Shown piece after piece: positions 8,372 to 16,718 of a stretch of 64,000 nt of DNA; the stretch's first letter is position 1; every line of letters starts with the position of its first letter. Source of the DNA: Pseudoalteromonas ruthenica (GTDB lineage Bacteria > Pseudomonadota > Gammaproteobacteria > Enterobacterales > Alteromonadaceae); the NCBI RefSeq assembly GCF_008808095.1, contig NZ_CP023397.1, forward strand, positions 496,001-560,000, written 5' to 3'. The notes beneath the pieces are model-generated. The model worked only from the letters and a program-made list of their open reading frames with translations, did not search any database and had not been told where the DNA came from. Both the position numbers and the translations under genes were made by a program.

Positions 8372-9925
8372 ATGGATGCCCTTATCAACGCGCGTTTATT
8401 ACTTGTCTTTGCCGTGGTGGTTGTTGCCGGTTGCGTAGCCCCTAAAGCGTATAACGTGCACAACTTAGATGATGCCAGTTATTCCATGCCAGCGAAGGGA
8501 ACAGCTTTGATATCGAATGTTATAGACGAACAGCCCAGCCCTGAACTGTCGGGGTTTTATCCCTTGATTGATGGCCTAGATGCCTTCGCTGCACGTATTG
8601 CGCTGATAGAGACAGCGCAATACTCTGTCGATTTACAGTACTATTTGTATCATCGCGAAGAAACCTCACAGCTGTTGAGTGCCTATTTATTGCGTGCTGC
8701 CGAGCGTGGCGTGCGAGTTCGCCTGTTACTTGATGACCTATCTCAAGCGAACTTAGAGCAAGATTTAAGTGCTTTGGCGGTGCATAACAACGTTGAAGTG
8801 AGACTGTTTAATCCTTTGAATCACAGGCGGTTGCGGTTCTTAAGTTTTATCACTGATTATTCCCGTGTATCGCGGCGTATGCACAATAAGAGCTTTATCG
8901 TTGACAGCGAGCTCTTCATTACTGGGGGGCGGAACATTGGCAACGCCTATTTTTCCGGTGATCATAACTCACAATTTGTTGACTTTGACGTACTGGGTGT
9001 CGGCCCAATCGTTGATAAGGCAACCATGGCTTTCGACTTATATTGGAATCATCCACTCGCTGAGGATATCAATGAATTGTCTGGCAGTGCTGACAGCCAA
9101 GATTTGGCGCAGTTATCAAGCCGCCTAAGTCGTTACGTTAGCACCGCATTTCACAACGAAAGCCCGTATATTCAAAGGCTTAAAGAGTCCACTCTGGTAC
9201 AAACATTGGTTAACGGCAAGCTGTCTATGGATTGGGCAAAAGCGCAGTTATATGTTGATGACCCTAATAAGCTGTTAACCGATAGCCGTAATAATAGTAC
9301 GCACATGGCACCGAAGCTGTTTGCAGCCATGGGAGAGCCTCGCCAGCGCGTGAACATTATCTCCCCTTATTTCATTCCCAAAGACAAAGGATTAGAGCTC
9401 ATTAAGAAATGGCGTGAGCAGGGGGTTGCTGTGACTGTTCTCACTAACTCGCTTGCCGCCACCGATGTGCCGGTTGTGCATGCTGGGTATGCCGATTATC
9501 GTCAGCAGCTGTTGGCTATGGGCGTCGAATTATGGGAGCTTAAGCGTAATCTGGATTTAGCCGCGCAGCAACCGAAGCGTAAAGGGTTTCGTGGTTCTTC
9601 CACTGCCAGCTTGCACGCTAAAAGCATGACCATGGATGATGACAAAATATTTGTAGGTTCGCTAAATCTAGACCCGCGCTCGTTTAATTTAAACACAGAG
9701 CAAGGGCTGTTGATTCACTCCGAGCGTATGAATCGCTTATTAAGTCGATGGATCACAACGGAGATGCCCAAATATGCGTGGCAACTAAGCCTCGACGAGC
9801 AGGGCGATATTGTGTGGCAAGACAGAAAGAATCAACAGCGATTGACCACTGAGCCTGATACCAGTGCATGGTTGCGTTTTAAAGTATGGCTTATGTCTTT
9901 ATTGCCGATAGAAGATGTTTTATAG
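8372..9925 (+). CDS. ClsC-like cardiolipin synthase / phospholipase D lipoprotein
   Basis: A protein of 517 residues with two HKD catalytic motifs: HNKSFIVD with downstream GGRNIGNAYF (around residues 167-190) and HAKSMTMD with GSLNLDPRSFNLNTE (around 413-440). This pair and the length fit the ClsC/YmdC branch, which makes cardiolipin from phosphatidylglycerol and phosphatidylethanolamine. The N-terminus is a lipoprotein signal, with lipobox VAGC and the modified Cys at residue 21, so the enzyme is probably anchored on the periplasmic side. E. coli ClsC needs a YmdB partner; none is seen here. It is monocistronic and ends at a strong terminator. Substrate is inferred from family. Confidence 0.85.
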   Translation: MDALINARLLLVFAVVVVAGCVAPKAYNVHNLDDASYSMPAKGTALISNVIDEQPSPELSGFYPLIDGLDAFAARIALIETAQYSVDLQYYLYHREETSQLLSAYLLRAAERGVRVRLLLDDLSQANLEQDLSALAVHNNVEVRLFNPLNHRRLRFLSFITDYSRVSRRMHNKSFIVDSELFITGGRNIGNAYFSGDHNSQFVDFDVLGVGPIVDKATMAFDLYWNHPLAEDINELSGSADSQDLAQLSSRLSRYVSTAFHNESPYIQRLKESTLVQTLVNGKLSMDWAKAQLYVDDPNKLLTDSRNNSTHMAPKLFAAMGEPRQRVNIISPYFIPKDKGLELIKKWREQGVAVTVLTNSLAATDVPVVHAGYADYRQQLLAMGVELWELKRNLDLAAQQPKRKGFRGSSTASLHAKSMTMDDDKIFVGSLNLDPRSFNLNTEQGLLIHSERMNRLLSRWITTEMPKYAWQLSLDEQGDIVWQDRKNQQRLTTEPDTSAWLRFKVWLMSLLPIEDVL

Positions 9926-9951
9926 CACAGCCATGTTGGCCACACTAAAAT

Positions 9952-9980
9952 AAAAAAGCCGCAACTAAGCGGCTTTTTTT
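9952..9980. terminator. Bidirectional intrinsic terminator
   Basis: Perfect 11-bp stem AAAAAAGCCGC / GCGGCTTTTTT with a 6-nt loop. It serves the ClsC-like gene on the plus strand and, read the other way, the bacterioferritin pair on the minus strand. Confidence 0.9.
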
Positions 9981-10004
9981 AATGAAGATCAGGCGCGGCA
10001 AGGG

Positions 10005-10469
10005 TTACATCTGTGATTGCAGATAGTTTTCTAGGCCCGTGGCCTTGATTAGATGTTGCTGCGTTTCCAGCCAATCTATTTGCTCTTCCTGCTCATTTTG
10101 AATTGCATCTAGCGCCTCACGGCTGATGTAATCTAAACGCTCTTCGGCAAGCTTTACCGCTGCCTGCAAGTCCTTTAATGACTCCAGCTCAAAATGCATG
10201 TTGGCAGCTATCATCTCTTCAACATTTTCACCAATGCGCAGGCGCCCTAAATCCTGTAGGTTAGGAAGCCCCTCTAAAAACAGAATGCGCTCGATAAGTC
10301 TATCGGCATTTTTCATTTTCTGGATAGACACCTTGTAGTCTGCTTTATCTAGTTTGCTAAAACCAAAATCTTTGAACATGCGCGCATGCAAAAAATATTG
10401 ATTAATGCCTACTAGCTCATTTGCGAGCACTTGGTTTAAGGCTGCAATGACGTCTTTATCACCTTTCAT
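10005..10469 (-). CDS. bfr: Bacterioferritin, heme-binding subunit without a complete ferroxidase centre
   Basis: A ferritin-fold protein of 154 residues, closely similar to E. coli Bfr (LANELVGINQYFLHARMFKD, ERILFLEGLPNLQDLG). Aligned with E. coli Bfr, the heme-ligand Met52 is kept in SIQKMKNAD, but ferroxidase ligands are lost: position 51 is Lys instead of Glu, 54 is Asn instead of His, and 130 is Gln instead of His (EEQIDWLE). It should therefore bind heme at the dimer interface but not oxidise iron. It is the second gene of a two-gene operon, 2 bp after its partner, which shows the opposite pattern. Confidence 0.93.
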   Translation of the reverse strand: MKGDKDVIAALNQVLANELVGINQYFLHARMFKDFGFSKLDKADYKVSIQKMKNADRLIERILFLEGLPNLQDLGRLRIGENVEEMIAANMHFELESLKDLQAAVKLAEERLDYISREALDAIQNEQEEQIDWLETQQHLIKATGLENYLQSQM

Positions 10470-10471
10470 AA

Positions 10472-10954
10472 TTAAGCCTCAGACTCACCCATTTGCGATT
10501 GTTGATAATTTTGAATACCGATCTTCTCAATGAGACCAAGCTGCTGTTCAAGCCAATAAACATGGTCCTCTTCGGTATCAAACAAGAGCTTCTCAAGTAC
10601 TTCGCGAGATTGATAGTCTTGTTCTTCTTCGCAAATTTTGATGGTTTCTTTAACACACTGTACAACCTCAAGCTCAAGTTTAAGGTCGTTGGCCATCATC
10701 TCTTTGACGTTGCCACCAACAAGCAGAGCTCGACGTTTAGTTAAATCGGGCACGCCTTCTAAAAATAAAATACGCTTGATAAGCCAGTCAGCGTGTTGCG
10801 TCTCCTCGTCGCGCTCGTGCTCCAAACGCTCATAAAGTTTATTTAAACCCCAATCTTCGTACATGCGCGAATGAATGAAATATTGGTCAATTGCGGCCAG
10901 CTCATTTGCAAGCAGCTTATTGAATGCGTCTATAACTCGTTGTTTACCTTGCAT
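10472..10954 (-). CDS. bfr: Bacterioferritin, ferroxidase subunit lacking the heme Met
   Basis: A ferritin-fold protein of 160 residues. The di-iron ligands are present: Glu in LANELAAIDQYF, Glu51 and His54 in DEETQHADWL, Glu in LKLELEV, and Glu/His in TEEDHVYWLE. At position 52, where heme-binding subunits have Met, it has Thr, so it should not ligate heme through the usual pair. It thus complements the downstream subunit, as in the two-subunit bacterioferritins of Pseudomonas putida and Neisseria. First gene of the operon; the start has an upstream AGGAGATT. Confidence 0.93.
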   Translation of the reverse strand: MQGKQRVIDAFNKLLANELAAIDQYFIHSRMYEDWGLNKLYERLEHERDEETQHADWLIKRILFLEGVPDLTKRRALLVGGNVKEMMANDLKLELEVVQCVKETIKICEEEQDYQSREVLEKLLFDTEEDHVYWLEQQLGLIEKIGIQNYQQSQMGESEA

Positions 10955-11120
10955 TTGCCATAATCTCCTTAGAAAGATGTAGCCCTAGTGTAGTCGATCT
11001 TATGAATAAATCAAATTTTTATATATAAATCATAGGGTTACAATTAAAAAGTATTCGCATTCAAGTTTCGATTAATGCTTGTGAGTGATTCTTTTTTAAC
11101 CGCAGTGAGACAAGCCGAAT

Positions 11121-11143
11121 AAAAAAGCCGGTAAACCGGCTTT
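11121..11143 (-). terminator. Intrinsic terminator of the TonB receptor gene
   Basis: Stem AAAGCCGG / CCGGCTTT with TAAA loop, followed on the minus strand by a T run. It lies 35 bp after the stop of the siderophore-type receptor. Confidence 0.8.
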
Positions 11144-11178
11144 GCACTGTTGATACAACTGGATTGCTTATTGCCGCT

Positions 11179-13296
11179 CTAGAATTGGTAATGGATACCG
11201 GCGGTGATTGTGGTGCCTAAACCTTTTATATTGTAGCCGCCATAGGTGTAAGCTTGCGCTCTTGCGGGATAGTAATCGCGGTTTAGAAGGTTTTCGATGC
11301 CGAAATAGGCATTGGCGCTTGAATTGAATTGCCAGTTACCGCTGAGGTTCATGACAAAATAATCGTCAATCGGCCCTTGATCGCCAACATACTCGCCAGC
11401 ATCGTTGGCGGTAAACCGTTTGCGGCTTCCCACGTATAAGTTTGATAACGTGAGCGCGGCATCATCTGTAGCTTGCCATTGTAGGTTCACAGTCGCCTTG
11501 GGTGGACTAATTTGTTTGCCTCCGAGATAAATATCTTCAGCCGTGTTTTTGCCCTCGACATAAGAATAGGTGGCAGTGGCTCGCCAAGCAGGGTGAAAGC
11601 GGTAATCCACTAGCGCTTCATACCCCCAAATCTCCTGTGGAGCACGTGCAGGCATGTATACGCCAGTGGCTTCATCAAAACGGTTAGTGGTTCCCAAATC
11701 AGAGGTGCTGCGATATAAAGACGCTTCAATTCGCAGGCTATCAAGTACCGACGTAAAGCCCACTTCGTAATTGTCGATAAGCGCGGCTTCAGTGCGGATC
11801 AGAGCAATATCATCCACGGTAGCGCTACGCAGCAAGCGGCCAATATCAGAGATATCTGCACCTTGAGAGTAACTAAAAAACGGACTAAATTGCTCATACG
11901 CATTATATTTTAGCCCGACATTGTAGGTGGTGGCTGTGTAATTGAGGGTGTCACCACGCACTTCGAACGCCACAGAGCATTGCTGGGCGTTGCGGCACAG
12001 TTTAAGGGTACGGTAATCATCAACTTCGAGGTCGATGTCCTCATGGCGTACACCGGCTTTGATAACATAGTCATCAAACATCACCCATTTACTTTGAAAA
12101 AAGCCGGCAAGGTTGCTCATGTCCATTTCCGGGACCCACTCACGGCCATCAACTAAGGGTTGAGATGTGGTGTCTTGCAGCGCATCAATACCATAAATAA
12201 AGGTGGCTTCGGTGTTGTCAAAATCTATCAAGGTATTCAACGTGGCGCGCAGGCCCTGCTTCTGCGAGGCAATGATCGACTGACCGCCATCATAACCCTC
12301 ATCTGGGTTGGCAAGATTTGGAGAGAAGAAGAACACGTTTTCAATATCTTGCGCATATAAGTCTAGAGTCAGTGCGGTGTGCGCGAAGATAGCGTTATCG
12401 GTGTACTTAAGCATGGCATTGGTGTTGCCACTTGGGCCTTGAGGACGACCTTGCTTTTGCTGTGCTGGCGGCACATGAATGGCGTAGGATTTATCGCCAG
12501 AATTGACGTTACCAAAGACATCGCCTAAATCTGTTTTTTGTTGCGACTTATAGTAGTTGTAAGTAAAGGCGAGGGCCTTATCTGCATCAAAGTCGTAACC
12601 TAATTTGGTGAAGTAATTGTGCGTTTGTACGTCACTGAGTCCGTATTGCAAGCCAAGAATATCGCCTTCGGCGTCGCGCTGTACGCCATTTTCTTCATAG
12701 CTGATTGTCGCTAAATAAGAAAACTTGTTTGCCCGGCCACTGACCGAGCCCTCGATGCGTGCACCTAAGGTTTCATCCGCTTTGACGGCACTGAATCGTG
12801 TTGACACATCAAGCTCTGCACTAAAATCATCAGCCGTTGTCGGTTTTTTGGTAATGTAATTGATCACTCCGCCTGCAGCGCCATTGCCATATACTGAGGT
12901 GGCCCCTTTGATGACTTCAATGCGTTCAATAACGCTTGGGTCGAGTGTGCGTATGCCCAAAGAGCCATTACGCAGCGGCGTGGACTGAGGGACACCGTCA
13001 ATCATCACTAAGGGCGCTCTGCCGCGCAACGTTTGCCCGGTGTTACTTGAACTATTTGTGCTTGGCGCCATGCCTGGCACCATCATTTGCAAAAGGTTTT
13101 GTAATTCTGGATTAACCTTAAGCTGGGCCTCAATTTGTTCTCGAGTGATCACCGTCACCGATGCTGGCACTTCGTCAATATTTTCTATGACACGGCTACC
13201 AGTCACAATAATATGTTCTAAGTTTTCATTGTTATTTTGTTTGGCGATGACGTTGCCACTGAGAGCAAGCATAATTAGAGAAAAGGGAAAGCGCAC
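11179..13296 (-). CDS. TonB-dependent siderophore receptor
   Basis: An outer-membrane receptor of about 705 residues: signal peptide (RFPFSLIMLALSGNVIAK), TonB-box-like region (EHIIVTGSRVIEN), plug domain with VMIDGVPQS and ERIEVIKGATSVYGNGAAGG, and a 22-strand barrel ending in ITAGIHYQF. The domain order and plug are those of ferric-siderophore receptors. An upstream in-frame start at 13347 exists, but GTG at 13296 is preceded by AAGGACA with 5 nt spacing and gives a clean signal peptide. A Fur-box-like site precedes it, and the iron-storage genes are the downstream neighbours on the same strand. The siderophore is unknown. Confidence 0.9.
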   Translation of the reverse strand: MRFPFSLIMLALSGNVIAKQNNNENLEHIIVTGSRVIENIDEVPASVTVITREQIEAQLKVNPELQNLLQMMVPGMAPSTNSSSNTGQTLRGRAPLVMIDGVPQSTPLRNGSLGIRTLDPSVIERIEVIKGATSVYGNGAAGGVINYITKKPTTADDFSAELDVSTRFSAVKADETLGARIEGSVSGRANKFSYLATISYEENGVQRDAEGDILGLQYGLSDVQTHNYFTKLGYDFDADKALAFTYNYYKSQQKTDLGDVFGNVNSGDKSYAIHVPPAQQKQGRPQGPSGNTNAMLKYTDNAIFAHTALTLDLYAQDIENVFFFSPNLANPDEGYDGGQSIIASQKQGLRATLNTLIDFDNTEATFIYGIDALQDTTSQPLVDGREWVPEMDMSNLAGFFQSKWVMFDDYVIKAGVRHEDIDLEVDDYRTLKLCRNAQQCSVAFEVRGDTLNYTATTYNVGLKYNAYEQFSPFFSYSQGADISDIGRLLRSATVDDIALIRTEAALIDNYEVGFTSVLDSLRIEASLYRSTSDLGTTNRFDEATGVYMPARAPQEIWGYEALVDYRFHPAWRATATYSYVEGKNTAEDIYLGGKQISPPKATVNLQWQATDDAALTLSNLYVGSRKRFTANDAGEYVGDQGPIDDYFVMNLSGNWQFNSSANAYFGIENLLNRDYYPARAQAYTYGGYNIKGLGTTITAGIHYQF

Positions 13297-13331
13297 GTAT
13301 TGTCCTTGTTGTACTGAAATGGAGGGGCGAA

Positions 13332-13346
13332 TGATAATTAATATCA
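13332..13346. promoter_or_regulatory. Fur box: Fur box upstream of the siderophore receptor
   Basis: TGATAAT-T-AATATCA matches the 7-1-7 Fur palindrome TGATAAT-n-ATTATCA with one mismatch. It lies 36 bp before the chosen GTG, where it would overlap the promoter and give iron-dependent repression. A second AATTATAA element continues to the right. Confidence 0.75.
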
Positions 13347-13495
13347 CTAATTATAACAAGGTGGAAAAGACGTCATCCGACCATATGCATTTAGTCGCGG
13401 TAACTTATGTACAGCGGGCAGAGCAAACTTGCTTTACCACGCGATGTTGCATATAAGCCATTTGCGGGTGGGGTAAGTGTAGGAAAGGAGCTGTG

Positions 13496-15431
13496 TTACA
13501 GCTCCCGAGGTTTTTCAATGTAGTAGCCTTGTGCACCATCAAGACAAAGCTGCTCGATAATATGCTTCTCTTCTTGGCTCTCAACGCCTTCAGCGAATAC
13601 TTTAACGCCAATACGGTGCGCTAAATCAACCATTAATCGCATGAAGTACTGGTTATTCTTATCGTCTTCTAGACCGCGCGTGTAGCTGGCATCCATTTTG
13701 ATAAAGTCTGGTTTTAACTCTCGGAAAAACTTAAATGACGTTAGCCCTACGCCAAACTTCTCTACGGTAATACGGGCGCCTGCGCGATGCAGCATGGTAA
13801 TAAAGCGTTTGCTTGCGCCGATGTTTTGTTGCAGTCCTAGCTCTGAAATCTCAAAGATGAGACGAGCTGCCAATTCGCCTTCTTTCATCAGTCGACGTTC
13901 AAGCCAGATCACAAATTTATCGTCATGGGCGCTTGCGGCTGACACGTTGAGCCCAAAATACTGCGCATTGAGGTTTTTACTTTTCATCGCCCGAAAAGCA
14001 TGTTCGATGATCATTTGATCCAGTTCAACCGATTTTCCTAACTGATCGGCCATCGCCATAAACGAAGAGGTCGGTAAGATATGCTCTTCCTCATCGCGAA
14101 ATCGCGCCTGAATCTCTGAGTAGGCATTGTTGCTTTTACCTAGCGGCATAATGGCTTGGATCACTAGGGTCACACTTTGCTTATCGAGTAAATCGTTGAT
14201 CATTTTGCGCCAATTTTGCGACCCTTGATTGCTGCTGGCACTCATATCCTCTTGGCGTTGAATGTGCCAAGCGTTATTTTGTTTGCTCTGGGCAATATTC
14301 ATCGCCACATCAACATTCGCCAGTAGCTCGCCAAGGGGTTTATTCTGCTCGTAGGAGACAATGCCGGTGTAAGCGACAGAGGTTAGATCATGGATTTTCT
14401 GATACTGGTTTAGCTTAGACTGAACATTATTAGCAAAGCGCTCCGCTTCTTTTAGCGGAATATTAGGTAACACCACGGCAAAATCTGAGCTGTTAAGGCG
14501 AAATACGCTGCTGCCACGATAACTGCCGACCACGGCGCTGAGCATCTCAGCAATACTGCGAATGTACTCATCGCCTTGCTGATAACCGCTGCGCTGGTTG
14601 ATGTGTTGCAATTCGGTGCCTCGTACCAGGGCGATACAGCCAAAACAATCGCCCTGAACGTGTTCAATGTGACGTTCGTAATACTCTACGAACATGTTGC
14701 GATTACCCAGTTCGGTGACTACGTCTTTATAGGCCTCTTTTTTTTATTTCCACTGCCGAGCTGGCAATATTGTCGAGTTGCGAGCCTAAGTATGTTGATA
14801 GGCGATTGAGGGCAGGGGAGATTTGACTGGCTAATCGTTGCTTTTGGCTATCGTCAGAGAATGCACGGCTGCTGGTATCTGGCACCACGCCATTGCTGAC
14901 GAATTGGTCGATTATCGCTGAAATCATATCAGCCACATGCCGGCGGTATCCCACAAACGCCGTTTTTAAACTAGCAATAGGCAACAGTGCGAGCAGGGAT
15001 ATGACTAATACAAAATAAAGTAATCCAACTTCAAATGTTTTCGCTACATCGTCTAAATCGGCAATAAACTCTATGCGCAGCTCACCATTACTACTGACTG
15101 CATACTGGCTGCGGACACTGTTGAACTGAGACTGAGCCACTTGTGAAAGTAGTGCGCTGTTCTGGCGATGTGTTTTGTTTGCCAATACTTCACCTTCGGC
15201 ATCTCTCAGCCATAGGTTTTTCAAGTTCATGGTGGCAAACAGTTGCTCTGCCATAGCGGGAGCATCGGTGACGGTAATTTGCGGATGGCTATCTAAATAC
15301 CGCTGCAAGCTTACTTGCATGTGTTCTTGCTTTTCCACACTGTAAGAGTGAAAAACCATCACATTAGCGATAATACCGGCACACAATGCCAGTAGCCATA
15401 AAGAAAATTGTAAGAGGGTGAACCGTTTCAA
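13496..15431 (-). pseudogene. CsrD/MshH-like degenerate GGDEF-EAL protein, frameshifted in an A8 run
   Basis: Two adjacent reading frames (14727-15431 and 13496-14695) form one protein of about 644 residues if one A is removed from the A8 run (T8 on the plus strand, 14738-14745): frame 1 ends VEIKK, then EAYKDVVTELGNRNMF continues in frame 2. The N-terminal part has two membrane helices around a periplasmic segment. The GGDEF motif is degenerate (NSSDF) and so is EAL (EIQARFR), so it should neither make nor cut cyclic-di-GMP. Length and the SSDFAVVLP block resemble CsrD, which targets CsrB/C RNAs for RNase E decay in E. coli, and Vibrio MshH; LapD-like receptors are the alternative. Start is TTG behind AAGGAT. 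The break may be a sequencing error, a mutation, or a slippage site. Confidence 0.8.
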
Positions 15432-15723
15432 CTTAGCTTTATCCTTATTATTTAACCAGCTAAACGATAAATCCTAATCGCGACTGAACTTTGGCAAAGA
15501 GTCCATTCACATGCGCGAGCGTGCCATGTGAGACGGCGAATTATCACAGCGGCCTAATCTCTACTAGTGTAATTTAACCGTTATTACATACAACCTTGGT
15601 GCAATGAGTTGTTATAAATCATTGACTAATGGCGCAATAATATAGCACGGCTTGAGAAAAAACACAGTACAAAGAGTAGTTTACAAAGATGAGTTTGTCT
15701 AGAAAGAGGAGATGGGTGAAAAT

Positions 15724-15800
15724 TGGCTCCCCCTCCCCGACTCGAACGGGGGACCTGCGGATTAACAGTCCGTCGCTCTAACCAACTGAGCTAAGGGGGA
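15724..15800 (-). tRNA. tRNA-Asn (GTT), copy 3 of 3
   Basis: A 77-nt cloverleaf read on the minus strand. It begins TCCCCCTTAGCTCAGTTGG, has anticodon loop CTGTTAA (anticodon GTT, Asn), a T-arm with GTTCGAGTC, and an encoded CCA end. It is identical to the two neighbouring copies, and is the last in the direction of transcription. Confidence 0.97.
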
Positions 15801-15820
15801 ACAATTTCAAAGGTAAGTAG

Positions 15821-15897
15821 TGGCTCCCCCTCCCCGACTCGAACGGGGGACCTGCGGATTAACAGTCCGTCGCTCTAACCAACTGAGCTAAGGGGGA
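15821..15897 (-). tRNA. tRNA-Asn (GTT), copy 2 of 3
   Basis: Identical 77-nt tRNA-Asn with anticodon GTT and encoded CCA, separated from copy 3 by 20 bp and from copy 1 by 25 bp of unrelated spacer. All three are probably one processed transcript. Confidence 0.97.
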
Positions 15898-15922
15898 ACA
15901 ATTACCTTATTGCTGAAAGATT

Positions 15923-15999
15923 TGGCTCCCCCTCCCCGACTCGAACGGGGGACCTGCGGATTAACAGTCCGTCGCTCTAACCAACTGAGCTAAGGGGGA
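15923..15999 (-). tRNA. tRNA-Asn (GTT), copy 1 of 3
   Basis: Identical 77-nt tRNA-Asn with anticodon GTT and encoded CCA. It is the promoter-proximal copy, about 25 bp downstream of a consensus -10 element. Confidence 0.97.
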
Positions 16000-16024
16000 A
16001 GCGCCTGCCTTTCAACGGGGCGAA

Positions 16025-16053
16025 ATATTAATGACCGCGCCCTAAAGTGTCAA
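16025..16053 (-). promoter_or_regulatory. Sigma-70 promoter of the tRNA-Asn operon
   Basis: On the minus strand TTGACA (16048-16053), 17-bp spacer, TAATAT (16025-16030), followed by a GC-rich discriminator (CGCCCCG). A near-consensus promoter with such a discriminator is typical of stable-RNA genes under stringent control. Confidence 0.8.
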
Positions 16054-16718
16054 CCAATAAAAACTCTAAAAATAAAAAAAGTAGACTGTTCGGCGCTTTT
16101 TCACTCAAATTGACTGCTTAGCGCGCAAAACAGCCTCTATTTGGGGCTGCGTTGCGCCTGTCGCAGAGCGATTTCATCAGTAATTACACTGACAAAGGGA
16201 AATAATCGAGTCTGTCAGTAACTTATACTTTCATGACTCATAGCGCAAACAACCCGAAGATGAACGTAAACTCAGTAAAAAACGAGCAAATTAGCTTAAC
16301 CCCTTATAATTAAAGGGGTGGCGTAACTTATCCACGAAATCTGTGGATAAGTCTGTTTATGAATAGGGCAAGGGCAGTAGCTATCGGTATCGACAGAGAG
16401 CGAGTAAGAATGCAAGGGGAAAAGGATAAAAAATATTTTTATTTAAAATCAATTGCTTGCTATTATATTCTTTGGCGTTACTTAAAGAACGTTTGTTATA
16501 ATCTGAATTGACGATGTATTCATCTTTCTGTGTAAAAAAAAGTCATTTCATCCCCAAAATGTATACATGCTGTAAATAATTTGTTTTTTACATGCTTTTG
16601 CACAAACAAGTCAGCCAAATTTAGAAAAAGATCATTTTTTATGCACCATTTAGGCGTAGCGAGGGATGCTTTGATGCTTTAGAATGGGGATTTGGAATTA
16701 GCAGCAATAAGCGTCGAT
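16054..16718. other. Gene-free region between the tRNA operon and the MATE gene
   Basis: About 660 bp with no supported gene. It holds an inverted DnaA-box pair (16328-16350, listed separately), a small CCCCTT...AAGGGG hairpin just before it, and AT-rich sequence from 16420 to 16660. The promoter of the MATE-uvrB pair must lie in the right part; ATTGACGATG and TATAATCTG elements are seen near 16495-16515, but their order does not form a clear promoter. Confidence 0.5.
16328..16350. promoter_or_regulatory. Inverted pair of DnaA-box-like 9-mers
   Basis: TTATCCACG (16328-16336) faces TGTGGATAA (16342-16350). The second is, on the minus strand, the exact consensus DnaA box TTATCCACA; the first differs at one base. 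The two form a hairpin-capable palindrome with a 5-nt centre. The site could bind DnaA or act as a structured RNA element; function is not shown. Confidence 0.5.

Noticed and set aside
13040..13456. A 138-codon plus-strand frame over the siderophore receptor start and Fur box
   Set aside because: Antisense to a certain gene, with no domain or ribosome site.
14738..14745. Programmed ribosomal frameshift in the A8 run
   Set aside because: No supporting pseudoknot or internal ribosome site is evident, and homopolymer miscount is simpler; kept only as a testable alternative.
15724..15999. Direct repeats with similar spacing, resembling a short CRISPR array
   Set aside because: Each repeat is a complete tRNA-Asn cloverleaf with CCA, and no cas genes are present.
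16328..16350. Replication origin at the DnaA-box pair
   Set aside because: Only two boxes and no dnaA, dnaN, gyrB or mnmG nearby.
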